From Hyalangium ruber (lineage in GTDB: Bacteria; Myxococcota; Myxococcia; Myxococcales; Myxococcaceae), in the NCBI RefSeq assembly GCF_034259325.1, contig NZ_JAXIVS010000003.1:744001-808000 (forward strand): a stretch of 64,000 nt of DNA, written 5' to 3'. The position numbers and the translations under genes were made by a program. Positions 37,136-45,544 of the stretch are shown here, in pieces. A model generated the notes under the pieces. The model ran no database searches and had not been told where the DNA came from. It saw only the letters and a list, made by a program, of their open reading frames with translations. The number at the start of each line of letters is the position of its first letter. The first letter of the stretch is position 1.

Positions 37136-37906
37136 ATGCGAGTTTCACTCCTGCTGCTGTGTTTCCTGCCGGGCCTGGCACTGGCGCAAGAAACGGTGGA
37201 AGCGCACGCGGTGATATGGACAGGGGGGCGCTCAGCCGACGAGGCGAAGCAACACCAGGAGCGCTGGAGCAAGGAGGCGCCCCTCGCCGCCGGAGTCGTG
37301 GCATTTCCTAAGGATGCTCCGCGCTTGGTGAAGAGCGACGAAGTGCAGGGCCTCAAGCCTGGGTTCCACGTTCTGCTGCTCGGCCTGTGTGAGCCCGCAT
37401 CCGCCGAGGCCGTGCTGCCGCTCCTGCAGGCGCTCTACCCGGGCACCTACGTACGACCGGTGCGCGTCCCCGCCGAACAGCTCGACTGCCCGCGCCCCGA
37501 GCACGAGGCGAAGCTGGTCAGCAAGGAGGCGCTGACGCAGGGCAACCGCGGCCTCACGGTGACGCTCGTGCGAACCGAGAACGGCTCGCCGGCCACCACC
37601 CCCGCTGTCCCGCGCATGTACGTGCGCACCGTGCTGCGTGATTCGAACGGCAAGCAGGTGGACGCCCAGCTCCAGGACTTCGAGGCGCGCTCCGGCGAGA
37701 TGTCCGGCTGTGAGGTGAGCCTGCAGCGCAAGGGGGCAGCGCTCGTCCTGCGCACCGAGTGCTCCTCTCCCACGGTCAACTACCCGTTCTGCACGCCCAT
37801 CGTCGAGACCTCCACCACCACGTTCAAGCCTGGCCCGGAGAAGCTCCAGTCGAGCACCAAGGAGTCCAGCAGCGGTGGGGAGTGCAACTGGTCCAACGCG
37901 GACTAG
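37136..37906 (+). CDS. Unknown secreted protein
   Basis: A 256-residue protein with a Sec signal peptide (MRVSLLLLCFLPGLALA) and no other membrane segment. It contains about six cysteines, mostly in the second half, including a C-terminal ECNW, so disulfide-bonding is likely. A region around 25-100 resembles ratio-like SPOR-associated secreted proteins of myxobacteria in tone only. I recognise no family. It stands alone downstream of the dispersed repeat; it is convergent with the LysR gene. Confidence 0.65.
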   Translation: MRVSLLLLCFLPGLALAQETVEAHAVIWTGGRSADEAKQHQERWSKEAPLAAGVVAFPKDAPRLVKSDEVQGLKPGFHVLLLGLCEPASAEAVLPLLQALYPGTYVRPVRVPAEQLDCPRPEHEAKLVSKEALTQGNRGLTVTLVRTENGSPATTPAVPRMYVRTVLRDSNGKQVDAQLQDFEARSGEMSGCEVSLQRKGAALVLRTECSSPTVNYPFCTPIVETSTTTFKPGPEKLQSSTKESSSGGECNWSNAD

Positions 37907-37930
37907 GGCGCATCAGAGGGATGGGAGCCT

Positions 37931-38824
37931 TTACGGTACGGGGGCCTTCGTGAAATCGACGAAGGCCCGGAGCGTCGCCGGGAGCTGGCGTCGGCTGGGG
38001 TAGTAGAGGAAGAAGCCAGGGTAGGGAGGGCACCAGTCTTCGAGGACCCTCACCAGGCGTCCCTCCGCGAGCAGCGTGCTCACCTGCCCCTCGAAGACAT
38101 AGGCCAGACCTACGCCCTCCAACGCCGCCTCCACCATGAGGCCCTGGTCACTGAGCGTCAGCGGGCCGTCGACCTCAATCACGACCTCTTCGCCGTCGCG
38201 CTCGAACTCCCAGCCGTAAAGCACACCGCTGAGAAACCGGTAGCGGATGCAGGGCAGATCGCGCAGGTCATGCGGCGTCCTGGGCTTCGCGTGTCGCTCG
38301 AAGTACTCCGGCGAGGCCACGACGGCGGACCTCTGCCGCGGGCCCAACGGAACGGCGAGCATGTCAGCGGCGATGCTCTCGCCGAAGCGCACCCCGGCGT
38401 CGAATCCCGCCGACACGATGTCGCTCAGCGCGTCGTCCACCCGCACCTCCACGCGCACGTCCGGATAGGCCCGGAGAAATCGGGTGACGATGGGCATGAG
38501 CGCCAACTGCGCCGACTGCCGGGCCGCGTTGATGCGCAGCGTCCCCATCGGTCGGCCTCGGAAGGTGTTCAGATCCTCGAGCGCATCGCTGATGTCTCGG
38601 AAGGCGGGGCGGAGGCGCGCGAACAGCCGCTCACCGGCTTCCGTCAGCGCGACACTGCGCGTGGTGCGATTGACCAGCCGCACGCCCAGACGGTCCTCGA
38701 TGGCGTTCAACGCATGGCTCAGCGCGGAGGGCGACACCCCCAGCTCCACGGACGCTCGACGGAAGCTGCGGTGGGTGGCCACGGCCAGGAAGGGCGACAA
38801 GGCTGAAGGATCGATCCGCTTCAT
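37931..38824 (-). CDS. LysR-family transcription regulator
   Basis: A 297-residue regulator. The N-terminal helix-turn-helix (FLAVATHRSFRRASVELGVSP, ALSHALNAIEDRLG, VRLVNRTTRSVALTEAG) is the LysR signature; the rest is the substrate-binding effector domain. It lies divergent from the SDR gene, a common arrangement in which LysR controls its neighbour. ATG 38824 begins the usual MKRIDPSAL; a TTG at 38860 would add 12 residues. Confidence 0.92.
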   Translation of the reverse strand: MKRIDPSALSPFLAVATHRSFRRASVELGVSPSALSHALNAIEDRLGVRLVNRTTRSVALTEAGERLFARLRPAFRDISDALEDLNTFRGRPMGTLRINAARQSAQLALMPIVTRFLRAYPDVRVEVRVDDALSDIVSAGFDAGVRFGESIAADMLAVPLGPRQRSAVVASPEYFERHAKPRTPHDLRDLPCIRYRFLSGVLYGWEFERDGEEVVIEVDGPLTLSDQGLMVEAALEGVGLAYVFEGQVSTLLAEGRLVRVLEDWCPPYPGFFLYYPSRRQLPATLRAFVDFTKAPVP

Positions 38825-38848
38825 TGCTGAAATGAACTCATCAGCCCA

Positions 38849-38860
38849 TTGAAGATTCAA
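38849..38860. promoter_or_regulatory. LysR/SDR intergenic inverted repeat
   Basis: TTGAA-GA-TTCAA, a perfect 5-bp inverted repeat, lies 25 bp from the LysR start and 88 bp from the SDR start. Its size and T/A-rich ends fit a half-size LysR-type box (T-N11-A) that would serve both divergent genes. Confidence 0.45.
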
Positions 38861-38947
38861 GAGATTAACTCAGCACTGCTCCACCGCTACCTTCTCTCTC
38901 GCCAGCCCGACGCACCTGCCGGGGGGCTTTCTGGAGAGGAACTCATC

Positions 38948-39784
38948 ATGCGCGTTTGGTTCATTACTGGAGCTTCTCGTGGTTTTGGCGCCCTGATCGC
39001 CGCCGAGGCCCTGGCCGCTGGCGACGCGGTCGTGGCCACGGCCCGTGACCCGAAGAGCGTCACCGCGAGGTTCGGGGAGCACCCGCGGCTGCTCGCCGTC
39101 ACGCTCGACGTCACGAAGGAGGAGCAGGCCCGGGATGCCGCGGCGGCGGCAATCCAGCGCTTCGGGCGCATCGACATCCTGCTCAACAACGCGGGCTACG
39201 GGCTGCTCAGCGCCGTCGAGGAGGCCAGTGCCCAGGAGGTCGAGCACGTGTTCGGCACCAATGTCTTCGGGCTGCTGGCCGTCACCCGCGCGGTGCTGCC
39301 CCACATGCGGCGCCAGCGCTCGGGGCATGTCATCAACATCTCGTCGATTGGTGGTTACAGTGCCTTCGCGGGATGGGGCGTCTACGGCGCCACCAAGTTC
39401 GCGGTCGAGGGCCTCACGGAGGCTCTGGCCGCCGAGCTGGCCCCCCTGGGCATCAAGGCGACCGTCGTGGAGCCCGGCTTCTTCCGCACGGACTTCCTCG
39501 ATGCCCAGTCCCTCTCGGTGTCCAAGCCGATCGCCGACTATGCGGAGACCGTGGGCGCCACGCGTCAGCTCGCGGGCGATCTCAACCACGCGCAGCCGGG
39601 CAATCCCGCGAAGCTGGCCAAGGCCATGCTCGCGCTGGTGGAGGCCCCCCATCCTCCCTTGCGACTGCCGCTCGGTAGCGACACGCTCGCGCGGATCGAG
39701 TCCAAGAACCGCGGCGTCGCCGAGGAGATCGCCACCTGGCGCCAGCTCGCGCTCTCCACCGATGGGTTCGGCACGGCCCCGTGA
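38948..39784 (+). CDS. Short-chain dehydrogenase/reductase
   Basis: A 278-residue classical SDR. The cofactor-binding TGASRGFG (TGxxxGxG) is at residues 7-14, the NNAG motif is NNAGYG, the catalytic Ser is in NISSIGG and the Tyr-Lys pair is YGATK. The C-terminal region resembles SDRs that act on short alcohols or ketones. AGGA supports ATG 38948. It is divergent from the LysR gene, which probably controls it. The substrate is unknown. Confidence 0.95.
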   Translation: MRVWFITGASRGFGALIAAEALAAGDAVVATARDPKSVTARFGEHPRLLAVTLDVTKEEQARDAAAAAIQRFGRIDILLNNAGYGLLSAVEEASAQEVEHVFGTNVFGLLAVTRAVLPHMRRQRSGHVINISSIGGYSAFAGWGVYGATKFAVEGLTEALAAELAPLGIKATVVEPGFFRTDFLDAQSLSVSKPIADYAETVGATRQLAGDLNHAQPGNPAKLAKAMLALVEAPHPPLRLPLGSDTLARIESKNRGVAEEIATWRQLALSTDGFGTAP

Positions 39785-39820
39785 GCTCCATGGGCGCTGG
39801 CGTGCTCGTGCGGCCAGCCC

Positions 39821-39870
39821 TGACGTGTCAGCCCTGTCACTGACATGCCAGCTCCATCACGGACATGTCA
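39821..39870. promoter_or_regulatory. Operator-like array, cluster 1
   Basis: Three variants of the palindromic 10-mer TGACGTGTCA start at 39821 (TGACGTGTCA), 39841 (TGACATGCCA) and 39861 (GGACATGTCA), exactly 20 bp apart. They lie 37 bp after the SDR stop and almost 400 bp before the trefoil-cytochrome gene. The regular phasing suggests co-operative binding of one protein on one DNA face. Confidence 0.6.
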
Positions 39871-40057
39871 GTCGGCTCCGGGTGTATGGGTTCAGAAGGG
39901 AGAGGTTTCAAGGTCGGTCTCGTTTGTGCAGAAAAGAGCGGCGCTTTTCCTGTCGGGAACACCCTGAACCCCACACCGCACCGCGATCCATTGAACTCCT
40001 CTCCCTGCTCACACGTGAACCTTCGCTTCATCTCGGTGGATGCGCCACCCGCCGCTC

Positions 40058-40129
40058 CGACGTGTCAGTCGCGGCTGCTGACGTGTTGCTCGTCACGCTG
40101 GCGTGTCAGCGCTCCCTCCTGACACGTGC
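40058..40129. promoter_or_regulatory. Operator-like array, cluster 2
   Basis: Four variants of the same motif start at 40058 (CGACGTGTCA), 40079 (TGACGTGTTG), 40099 (TGGCGTGTCA) and 40120 (TGACACGTGC, best read as the inverted GCACGTGTCA), spaced 21, 20 and 21 bp. The last is about 120 bp before the trefoil-cytochrome start, a good distance for upstream control. Confidence 0.6.
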
Positions 40130-40248
40130 CCTTCCCCAGGGCACCACGCCGCGCTCCCTTCACGAGAGCCCTCTTCCCAGCAGCGCGTCGTCCTGGCGCA
40201 AGCCCTGCATTACTCCGGCTCCGCAGAGCACCTGAGCCGGAGAACCGC

Positions 40249-42537
40249 ATGCCTTTCCATAGACCTCCCCGCCATGCCTCATCCCCCACCCGCCCTCGCC
40301 ACCGAGGTGGCCGCGTGCGGGCGGGCCTCTTCTCCGCGCTCCTGCTGCTGGGCTCGACAGCCTCCGCCCAGCCCGCCGCTCCCCCAGCCAAACCCAGCGC
40401 GCTCAACAACGGCAGCGCGGCGGAGGCCTCGGCCTACTACAAGAAACTCGCCAGGACGCTGAACTTCCTCACGCCGGAGACCATCGAGTCGAAGGCCAAC
40501 ATGCAGGAGCTGCTCAACTACCTCGGCTACTCGGAGCTCTCTCCCGAGTTCGTGGAGTTCGAGGCCCCTGAGAAGTTGATGGGCGGCGGCTCCAACCCGC
40601 CCCCTGCGGCGGCCTTCCCCTACTGTGGCAAGTCCATCGAGCTCAAGTCGTGGAAGGGCGACTCGCTGAACCGTCCCGACATCGCCCAGGGTGTCACCTC
40701 CGCGGCCACGGGGACCGGCAACCTCTGGGCCGTCGAGTGTGTGGGAGACAAGGTCCGGCTCAAGTCCTCGAAGGGGGACTACCTGCACCGCCCCGACAGC
40801 AACCAGGGCATCACCACCTGGCACACGGGCGTCGGCAACGATTGGACGGCCGAGTTCACCAACGGCAAGCTCATGCTCAAGTCGTGGAAGGGTGACTACC
40901 TGCACCGTCCCGACAGCACCCAGGGCGTCACCACCTGGCACACGGGCATCGGCAATCAGTGGACCGTCGTCGAGCGCGGCGGCCCCACCCCGCCCCCCGC
41001 GGTGGCCTTCCCCTACTGTGGCAAGCCCATCGAGCTCAAGTCGTTCAAGGGCGACTCGCTGAACCGTCCCGACACCGCCCAGGGTGTCACCTCCGCAGCC
41101 ACGGGGACCGGCAACCTCTGGACCGCTGAGTGCGTGGGAAACAAGGTCCGGCTCAAGTCCTCGAAGGGGGACTACCTGCACCGCCCCGACACCGCCCAGG
41201 GCGTCACCAGCTGGCACACGGGCCCCGGCAACGATTGGACGGCCGAGTTCACCAACGGCAAGCTCATGCTCAAGTCGTGGAAGGGCGACTACCTGCACCG
41301 CCCCGACACGGCCCAGGGCGTCACCAGCTGGCACACGGGCCCCGGCAATCTGTGGACCGTCGTCGAGCGCACCTCCGGCGGCACCCCGCCTCCCCGCCAG
41401 AAGGGGGACATCCTCGTCTCCCGCTTCTTCGCGCCCAAGATTGTCAACTTCGCCGTGGCTCCCGAGAAGCGCGACATCGGCTGGCGCCGGCTGGTGCGCA
41501 TCAACCCCCGCCCCAACTCCGAGGCGGCGAAGCACCACGTGGAGAGCGCGTGGATCCTCTTCAACCACTTCACCAGCCCGCCCACCCATAGCCCCTACGG
41601 CGGCACCCCGCCCACCGAGCAGCTGAAGGACTCCCCGTGGGGCCCGGTGAAGGTCACCGTCCCCGGCAACATGAAGAACGGCTCCGTCAACACCCAGGTG
41701 TCCCTCGTCACCCATTGCACCGGCGCCAAGGAGGAGTGCGCGGAGATCGACAGCATCTACTGGGTGGACTTCGGCCCCTCGTCGAAGGGCTACAAGCTCT
41801 CCTACCAGCTCGATGCCTTCTTCGACGCGGGCAACCTGGTGGCCGCGGGTGACACGGCCGGCGCGGCGCCCTACTTCGTGCCCAATGGGTGCGACACCTG
41901 CCACGGCTCGCTCAAGGGCCAGGCCATCCTCAACCTCCTGGACACGGACCACTGGATGGACCGCGTCACGGATGGCGACTTCCCCGCTCTGGCCAAGCCG
42001 GCCGCTCCGGCCCCCCTGTTCGACGCCGGCAAGGATACGAACTCGCCTCAGTACGCCGCTGCCTTCGACATCATTCGCACCCTCAACCGAGAGATCGCCG
42101 ACCAGCAGCGGCGCGTCAACAAGCAGAGCTTCCACCTCGCCGCCACCGACGAGTGGCTGCAGCTGCACCAGAACTCGGTTCAGCCAGTGCCGGACCTCAT
42201 CAAGCGCGGCTTCGAGTTCGCCAACGTCAGCCACCCGCTCCACAAGACGCGCAAGCCGACTCCCACGCCTCTGACGTGGAGCTCCACGCCACAGGACAAG
42301 GAGCTGCTGGGGCTGCTGAACAAGTACTGCTACCGCTGCCATGGCGCCATTCGCTTCGATGTCTTCAGCAAGGACCTGATCGCAGACCAGACCAGTCCCA
42401 TGCTCGACCGCATCGACCCGAACCCCACTCAGGCCAAGGTCATCGGTTTCAAGATGCCCCCCGACCGCGACATGCCCGCCAAGGACAAGCAGCGCCTGTT
42501 GGACCTCCTCGACCAGCTTGATCAGGAAACCCACTAA
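40249..42537 (+). CDS. Exported protein with two beta-trefoil (fascin-like) domains and two heme c motifs
   Basis: A 762-residue exported protein. After a signal peptide (AGLFSALLLLGSTASAQ) and a helical segment, two beta-trefoil domains of the fascin/ricin-like kind lie at about 126-245 and 257-376. Each holds three copies of a pattern like KSWKGDxLxRPD...GNxWT. The C-terminal half contains two c-type heme motifs: CDTCH at 548-552 and CYRCH at 694-698. GGAG six bases before the ATG at 40249 supports that start. It is the first gene of an operon with LodA- and LodB-like genes, 18 bp upstream of the former. I infer it binds a polysaccharide or actin-like partner by the trefoils and carries electrons by the hemes. 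I know no such named fusion. Confidence 0.85.
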   Translation: MPFHRPPRHASSPTRPRHRGGRVRAGLFSALLLLGSTASAQPAAPPAKPSALNNGSAAEASAYYKKLARTLNFLTPETIESKANMQELLNYLGYSELSPEFVEFEAPEKLMGGGSNPPPAAAFPYCGKSIELKSWKGDSLNRPDIAQGVTSAATGTGNLWAVECVGDKVRLKSSKGDYLHRPDSNQGITTWHTGVGNDWTAEFTNGKLMLKSWKGDYLHRPDSTQGVTTWHTGIGNQWTVVERGGPTPPPAVAFPYCGKPIELKSFKGDSLNRPDTAQGVTSAATGTGNLWTAECVGNKVRLKSSKGDYLHRPDTAQGVTSWHTGPGNDWTAEFTNGKLMLKSWKGDYLHRPDTAQGVTSWHTGPGNLWTVVERTSGGTPPPRQKGDILVSRFFAPKIVNFAVAPEKRDIGWRRLVRINPRPNSEAAKHHVESAWILFNHFTSPPTHSPYGGTPPTEQLKDSPWGPVKVTVPGNMKNGSVNTQVSLVTHCTGAKEECAEIDSIYWVDFGPSSKGYKLSYQLDAFFDAGNLVAAGDTAGAAPYFVPNGCDTCHGSLKGQAILNLLDTDHWMDRVTDGDFPALAKPAAPAPLFDAGKDTNSPQYAAAFDIIRTLNREIADQQRRVNKQSFHLAATDEWLQLHQNSVQPVPDLIKRGFEFANVSHPLHKTRKPTPTPLTWSSTPQDKELLGLLNKYCYRCHGAIRFDVFSKDLIADQTSPMLDRIDPNPTQAKVIGFKMPPDRDMPAKDKQRLLDLLDQLDQETH
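40624..41376 (+). repeat. Internal duplication of beta-trefoil-encoding DNA
   Basis: The two trefoil domains begin at TGTGGCAAG (40624 and 41017), 393 bp apart, with very high DNA similarity. Within each, about 120-bp sub-repeats give six copies in all, consistent with gene conversion among copies. Confidence 0.85.
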
Positions 42538-42555
42538 GAGAACGGAGCATTGACC

Positions 42556-44424
42556 ATGAGCCAGAGATTCTTCCGCATCCACCCCTCCATCGGCGTCGCC
42601 CGCGTGGGCGACTCCCCCACCGAGTTCTTCATCGGCCCCGAGCGGCCCAACGAGCGGCCCAACTACGACGCTGCCCAGAAGAAGTTCCGCCCCTTCAAGG
42701 ACAGCCAAGGCCGCGTCAAGCGCCAGGCGGCCCGCTTCCGCATCTTCGAGTACGAGCTCCAGGGCAGCAAGATCGTCCCCTTGCGCGAGGTGACCGCTGG
42801 CAGCCAGGGCATCACCCAGATCACCTGGAAGGCCCACCTGGCCAACCGCAAGGCCGCCTTCTTCAAGTTCGACGGGCAGGACGGCGCGAACGGCCAATGG
42901 AAGGGGCCGGAGACCGAGCCGGGCGTGCATGACACGCCGAACCGGCTGCGCAACAGCCACGTGCCCGCGGCGGACCGCGAGCGGCTGCTCGTCATCGACC
43001 CGGGCGCGAAGTCCATCTCGGGCCGCAACACCCCGCCGGTTCCCTTCACCAACACCAAGAGCCACATCCCCATCAAGTCCCTGGGGGAGCTGCGCACGGA
43101 TGAGAATGGCCACCTGCTCGTGCTCGGCGGGCCCGGCGAGGCCCGGACGACGAAGCCCGGCACGCTCATCAACAACTACGTGAACAACGACCACTGGTTC
43201 GACGACATGGCGGACGGGCCGGTGTCGGCCGAGGTCACCTACGTGCTGAACGGCACGACGCAGGTGGCGAAGCTGGAGGGTGACACCGGGGCCTGGGTCC
43301 TGGTGGGGCCGCCCGACTTCGCGCCCTCGGTGGGCATCACCGTCCGCCTGCTGGACACCCTGTGGGACGTGGCGGTGCGCTTCCCCCAGGAGGTGAAGCT
43401 CTTCGACACGGATGGCCTCTTCTCCCAGGGGCTCTTCGCGCGGCTCGCGGCGCAGCGGGCGGACTGGAACGCCCAGGAGAACAAGTTCAATAGCTACAAG
43501 CCCTCCTTCCTCCACGAGGTCTACCCGCTGCTCGAGCGGGCCCTGCAGCAGCGCCAGGTGCATAACCCCGAAGCCTCCAAGTCCTTCCATGGGAGCCTCG
43601 CGGGCGTGGAGCAGGACCTGGGCTCGGTGTCCTCCAGCCGAGGCAGGCGCATGCGCAGGACGATCTTCGGCTACATGCGCAACCCCTCCAACAACGCCGG
43701 CAACGACCCCCTGCTCATGCCCAAGGGGCTGGGAGACAAGTACTCGGACCTGGAGAAGCAGCCCGGAGCGGACTACTTCATGAGCCTCACGCGCGTGCAG
43801 TACGCGGTGCTCGAGCGCTGGGCCGCGGGTGAGTTCGTGGAGGACTGGGATCCGGCGGCGGCCCAGGCCGTTCCCCAGGCCATCACCGCCGAGGGACTGG
43901 ACCGGGCCGCGATGGAGAACTCGGTGGGAGGCCCCTTCTTCCCCGGCATCGACTGCAGCTGGATCGTGCGCAGGCCCGAGTTGTACGGAACGCCTTTCCG
44001 CGTCAAGCACTCGGGGAATGTCTTCCCCGGCGCCCCGGACACGCTGCCCATCCGCCCAGGCTTCTTCTCCCAGCAGATGGCGCTGCCCTGGCAGGCGGAC
44101 TTCTACCAGTGCAAGAAGCAGCTCTACCCGCCGGCGCACGTCCCGTACGACGGCGAGCGCATGTACCACATGTGGTGGTGCGCCCACCGGCCGGATGACG
44201 TGTTCGCCAAGAAGGGGGACCTCGCCATGGTCTCCTGGACGCGCGAGCTGGAGAAGGTGGCCGAAGTCGAGGCGCAGAAGCCGGAGCTCCAGTCCCAAGC
44301 CACGGAGGACACTCCCGCCAAGGACCTGGCCATGTACATCCAGATGCAGCAGAAGTGGTCGAGCCTGGGCTTCGTCCTCCAGGAGGGCGAGCAGTTCTTC
44401 GAGTCGCAAGAGCGGAGCAAGTGA
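42556..44424 (+). CDS. LodA-like CTQ-dependent amino-acid oxidase
   Basis: A 622-residue protein of the L-lysine epsilon-oxidase/glycine oxidase (LodA/GoxA) family. Diagnostic are the N-terminal FFRIHPSIGVARVGDSP, the PGIDCSW segment with the cysteine (C467) and LPWQADFYQC with the tryptophan (W512) expected to form the cysteine tryptophylquinone cofactor. The family deaminates an amino acid, giving H2O2 and ammonia, in Marinomonas an antimicrobial. GGAG precedes ATG 42556. No signal peptide is visible. Substrate cannot be told. It overlaps lodB by 1 bp (TGATG). The Cys-Trp spacing (45) is shorter than the 65 of Marinomonas LodA, so subgroup assignment is open. Confidence 0.9.
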   Translation: MSQRFFRIHPSIGVARVGDSPTEFFIGPERPNERPNYDAAQKKFRPFKDSQGRVKRQAARFRIFEYELQGSKIVPLREVTAGSQGITQITWKAHLANRKAAFFKFDGQDGANGQWKGPETEPGVHDTPNRLRNSHVPAADRERLLVIDPGAKSISGRNTPPVPFTNTKSHIPIKSLGELRTDENGHLLVLGGPGEARTTKPGTLINNYVNNDHWFDDMADGPVSAEVTYVLNGTTQVAKLEGDTGAWVLVGPPDFAPSVGITVRLLDTLWDVAVRFPQEVKLFDTDGLFSQGLFARLAAQRADWNAQENKFNSYKPSFLHEVYPLLERALQQRQVHNPEASKSFHGSLAGVEQDLGSVSSSRGRRMRRTIFGYMRNPSNNAGNDPLLMPKGLGDKYSDLEKQPGADYFMSLTRVQYAVLERWAAGEFVEDWDPAAAQAVPQAITAEGLDRAAMENSVGGPFFPGIDCSWIVRRPELYGTPFRVKHSGNVFPGAPDTLPIRPGFFSQQMALPWQADFYQCKKQLYPPAHVPYDGERMYHMWWCAHRPDDVFAKKGDLAMVSWTRELEKVAEVEAQKPELQSQATEDTPAKDLAMYIQMQQKWSSLGFVLQEGEQFFESQERSK

Positions 44425-45536
44425 TGGACGGGCGAGCCACCTATACAGCCGTGGTGGTGGGCGGCGGGGTCGCGGGGCTGAGCGCCGCGCTGACCCTGGT
44501 GCGGACGGGGGTGTCCACCTGCGTGGTCGAGCGCACGGACTACTCGCCCTGGCGCCCTGGGGAGACACTCTCCCCGGTGGCGTTCGCCGAGCTGCGGCGG
44601 TGGCTCGCCCCTGAACCGTTGGAGACGGAGGGCTTCCTGGCCTCGTACGGCCTGGAAGCCACCTGGGGCTCGGAGAAGCCCCACCACCACTCCTTCCTCA
44701 CCAACCCCTACGGCCAGGGCTGGCACGTGGAGCGCCGGCAGTTGGACAGCCTGCTGGCGCGCCACGCGCGGTCCCAGGGCGTGGAGCTGTGGTCGAACGC
44801 CTGCGTCACCCACCTGGAGCGTGAGGAGCGCGGGTGGCGGCTCCAGCTCAGCACGCCCGAGGGCCCGAGGAAGTTGCACTGCACGGTGTTGGTGGATGCC
44901 ACGGGACGCTCGGCACAGGTGGCGCGCTACTGCGGCGTGCGGCGGCAGAACCATGACAAGCTCTGCAGCGTGTCGGCCGTCGTGGACAGGCCGCCGAGCC
45001 ATGAGGAGCACCTGCTCCGGGTGGAGGCCACCCCCTCGGGCTGGTGGTACGCGGCGCCCCTGCCCCAGGGGCGCATCATCTTCACCCTGATGAGCGACGT
45101 GGATGTGCTGGAGCGCCACAACGCGTTGCGCCCTGCCGGGTGGAGCGCGCTGCTGGCCCAGACCCGTCACCTGACGCGGGGGCTGGGAGAGCTGCCGACG
45201 GTGCAGCGGCTGCATGTCCGCCCCTGCGAGACGAGCCGCCTGGAGCGTGCGGCCGGAGAAGGCTGGGCGGCCGTGGGGGACGCGGCGGCCATGTGGGATC
45301 CCCTGTCCTCGAGCGGCATCGTCAAGGGGCTGCGCACGGGGCAGGCCGCGGCACGCGCTCTGTTGGCCTCCCTGAGAGGGGACCGAGAGGCGTTGGAGGA
45401 CTACGCACGGGAGCGGGAGGAGGAGTTCTCCGGCTACCTGGAGGCACGCCAAGCCCACTACGCTCAGGAGCAGCGTTGGATGGGCGAGGCCTTCTGGCAG
45501 CGGCGACACGCGCCTGCTCCGCTAGCGCTGGGGTGA
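44424..45536 (+). CDS. LodB-like FAD-dependent oxidoreductase
   Basis: A 370-residue flavoprotein. The Rossmann motif GGGVAGLSAALTLVRTG begins near residue 12; GWAAVGDAAAMWDPLSSSGIVKGL is the typical second FAD motif of the tryptophan-halogenase-like flavoproteins to which LodB belongs. In Marinomonas, LodB is required to make the quinone cofactor of LodA (established). Here its start overlaps the LodA stop by 1 bp, which supports coupled expression. Confidence 0.9.
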   Translation: MDGRATYTAVVVGGGVAGLSAALTLVRTGVSTCVVERTDYSPWRPGETLSPVAFAELRRWLAPEPLETEGFLASYGLEATWGSEKPHHHSFLTNPYGQGWHVERRQLDSLLARHARSQGVELWSNACVTHLEREERGWRLQLSTPEGPRKLHCTVLVDATGRSAQVARYCGVRRQNHDKLCSVSAVVDRPPSHEEHLLRVEATPSGWWYAAPLPQGRIIFTLMSDVDVLERHNALRPAGWSALLAQTRHLTRGLGELPTVQRLHVRPCETSRLERAAGEGWAAVGDAAAMWDPLSSSGIVKGLRTGQAAARALLASLRGDREALEDYAREREEEFSGYLEARQAHYAQEQRWMGEAFWQRRHAPAPLALG

Positions 45537-45544
45537 TGAGACGG

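Larger units (their letters stand above)
39785..40248. other. 464-bp intergenic region holding phased repeats
   Basis: There is no gene between the SDR stop and the trefoil-cytochrome start. The region holds two clusters of a TGACGTGTCA-type motif, described separately, separated by about 180 bp in which I see no further element apart from a weak CACACGTGA near 40010. Confidence 0.7.

Noticed and set aside
39821-40129. A CRISPR array
   Set aside because: The repeated unit is only about 10 bp and palindromic, the intervals are 10-11 bp, and no cas gene is near; an operator array fits better.
40279-44568. A 1429-residue open frame antisense to the LodA operon
   Set aside because: Shadow frame; the plus strand carries heme motifs and LodA/LodB signatures.
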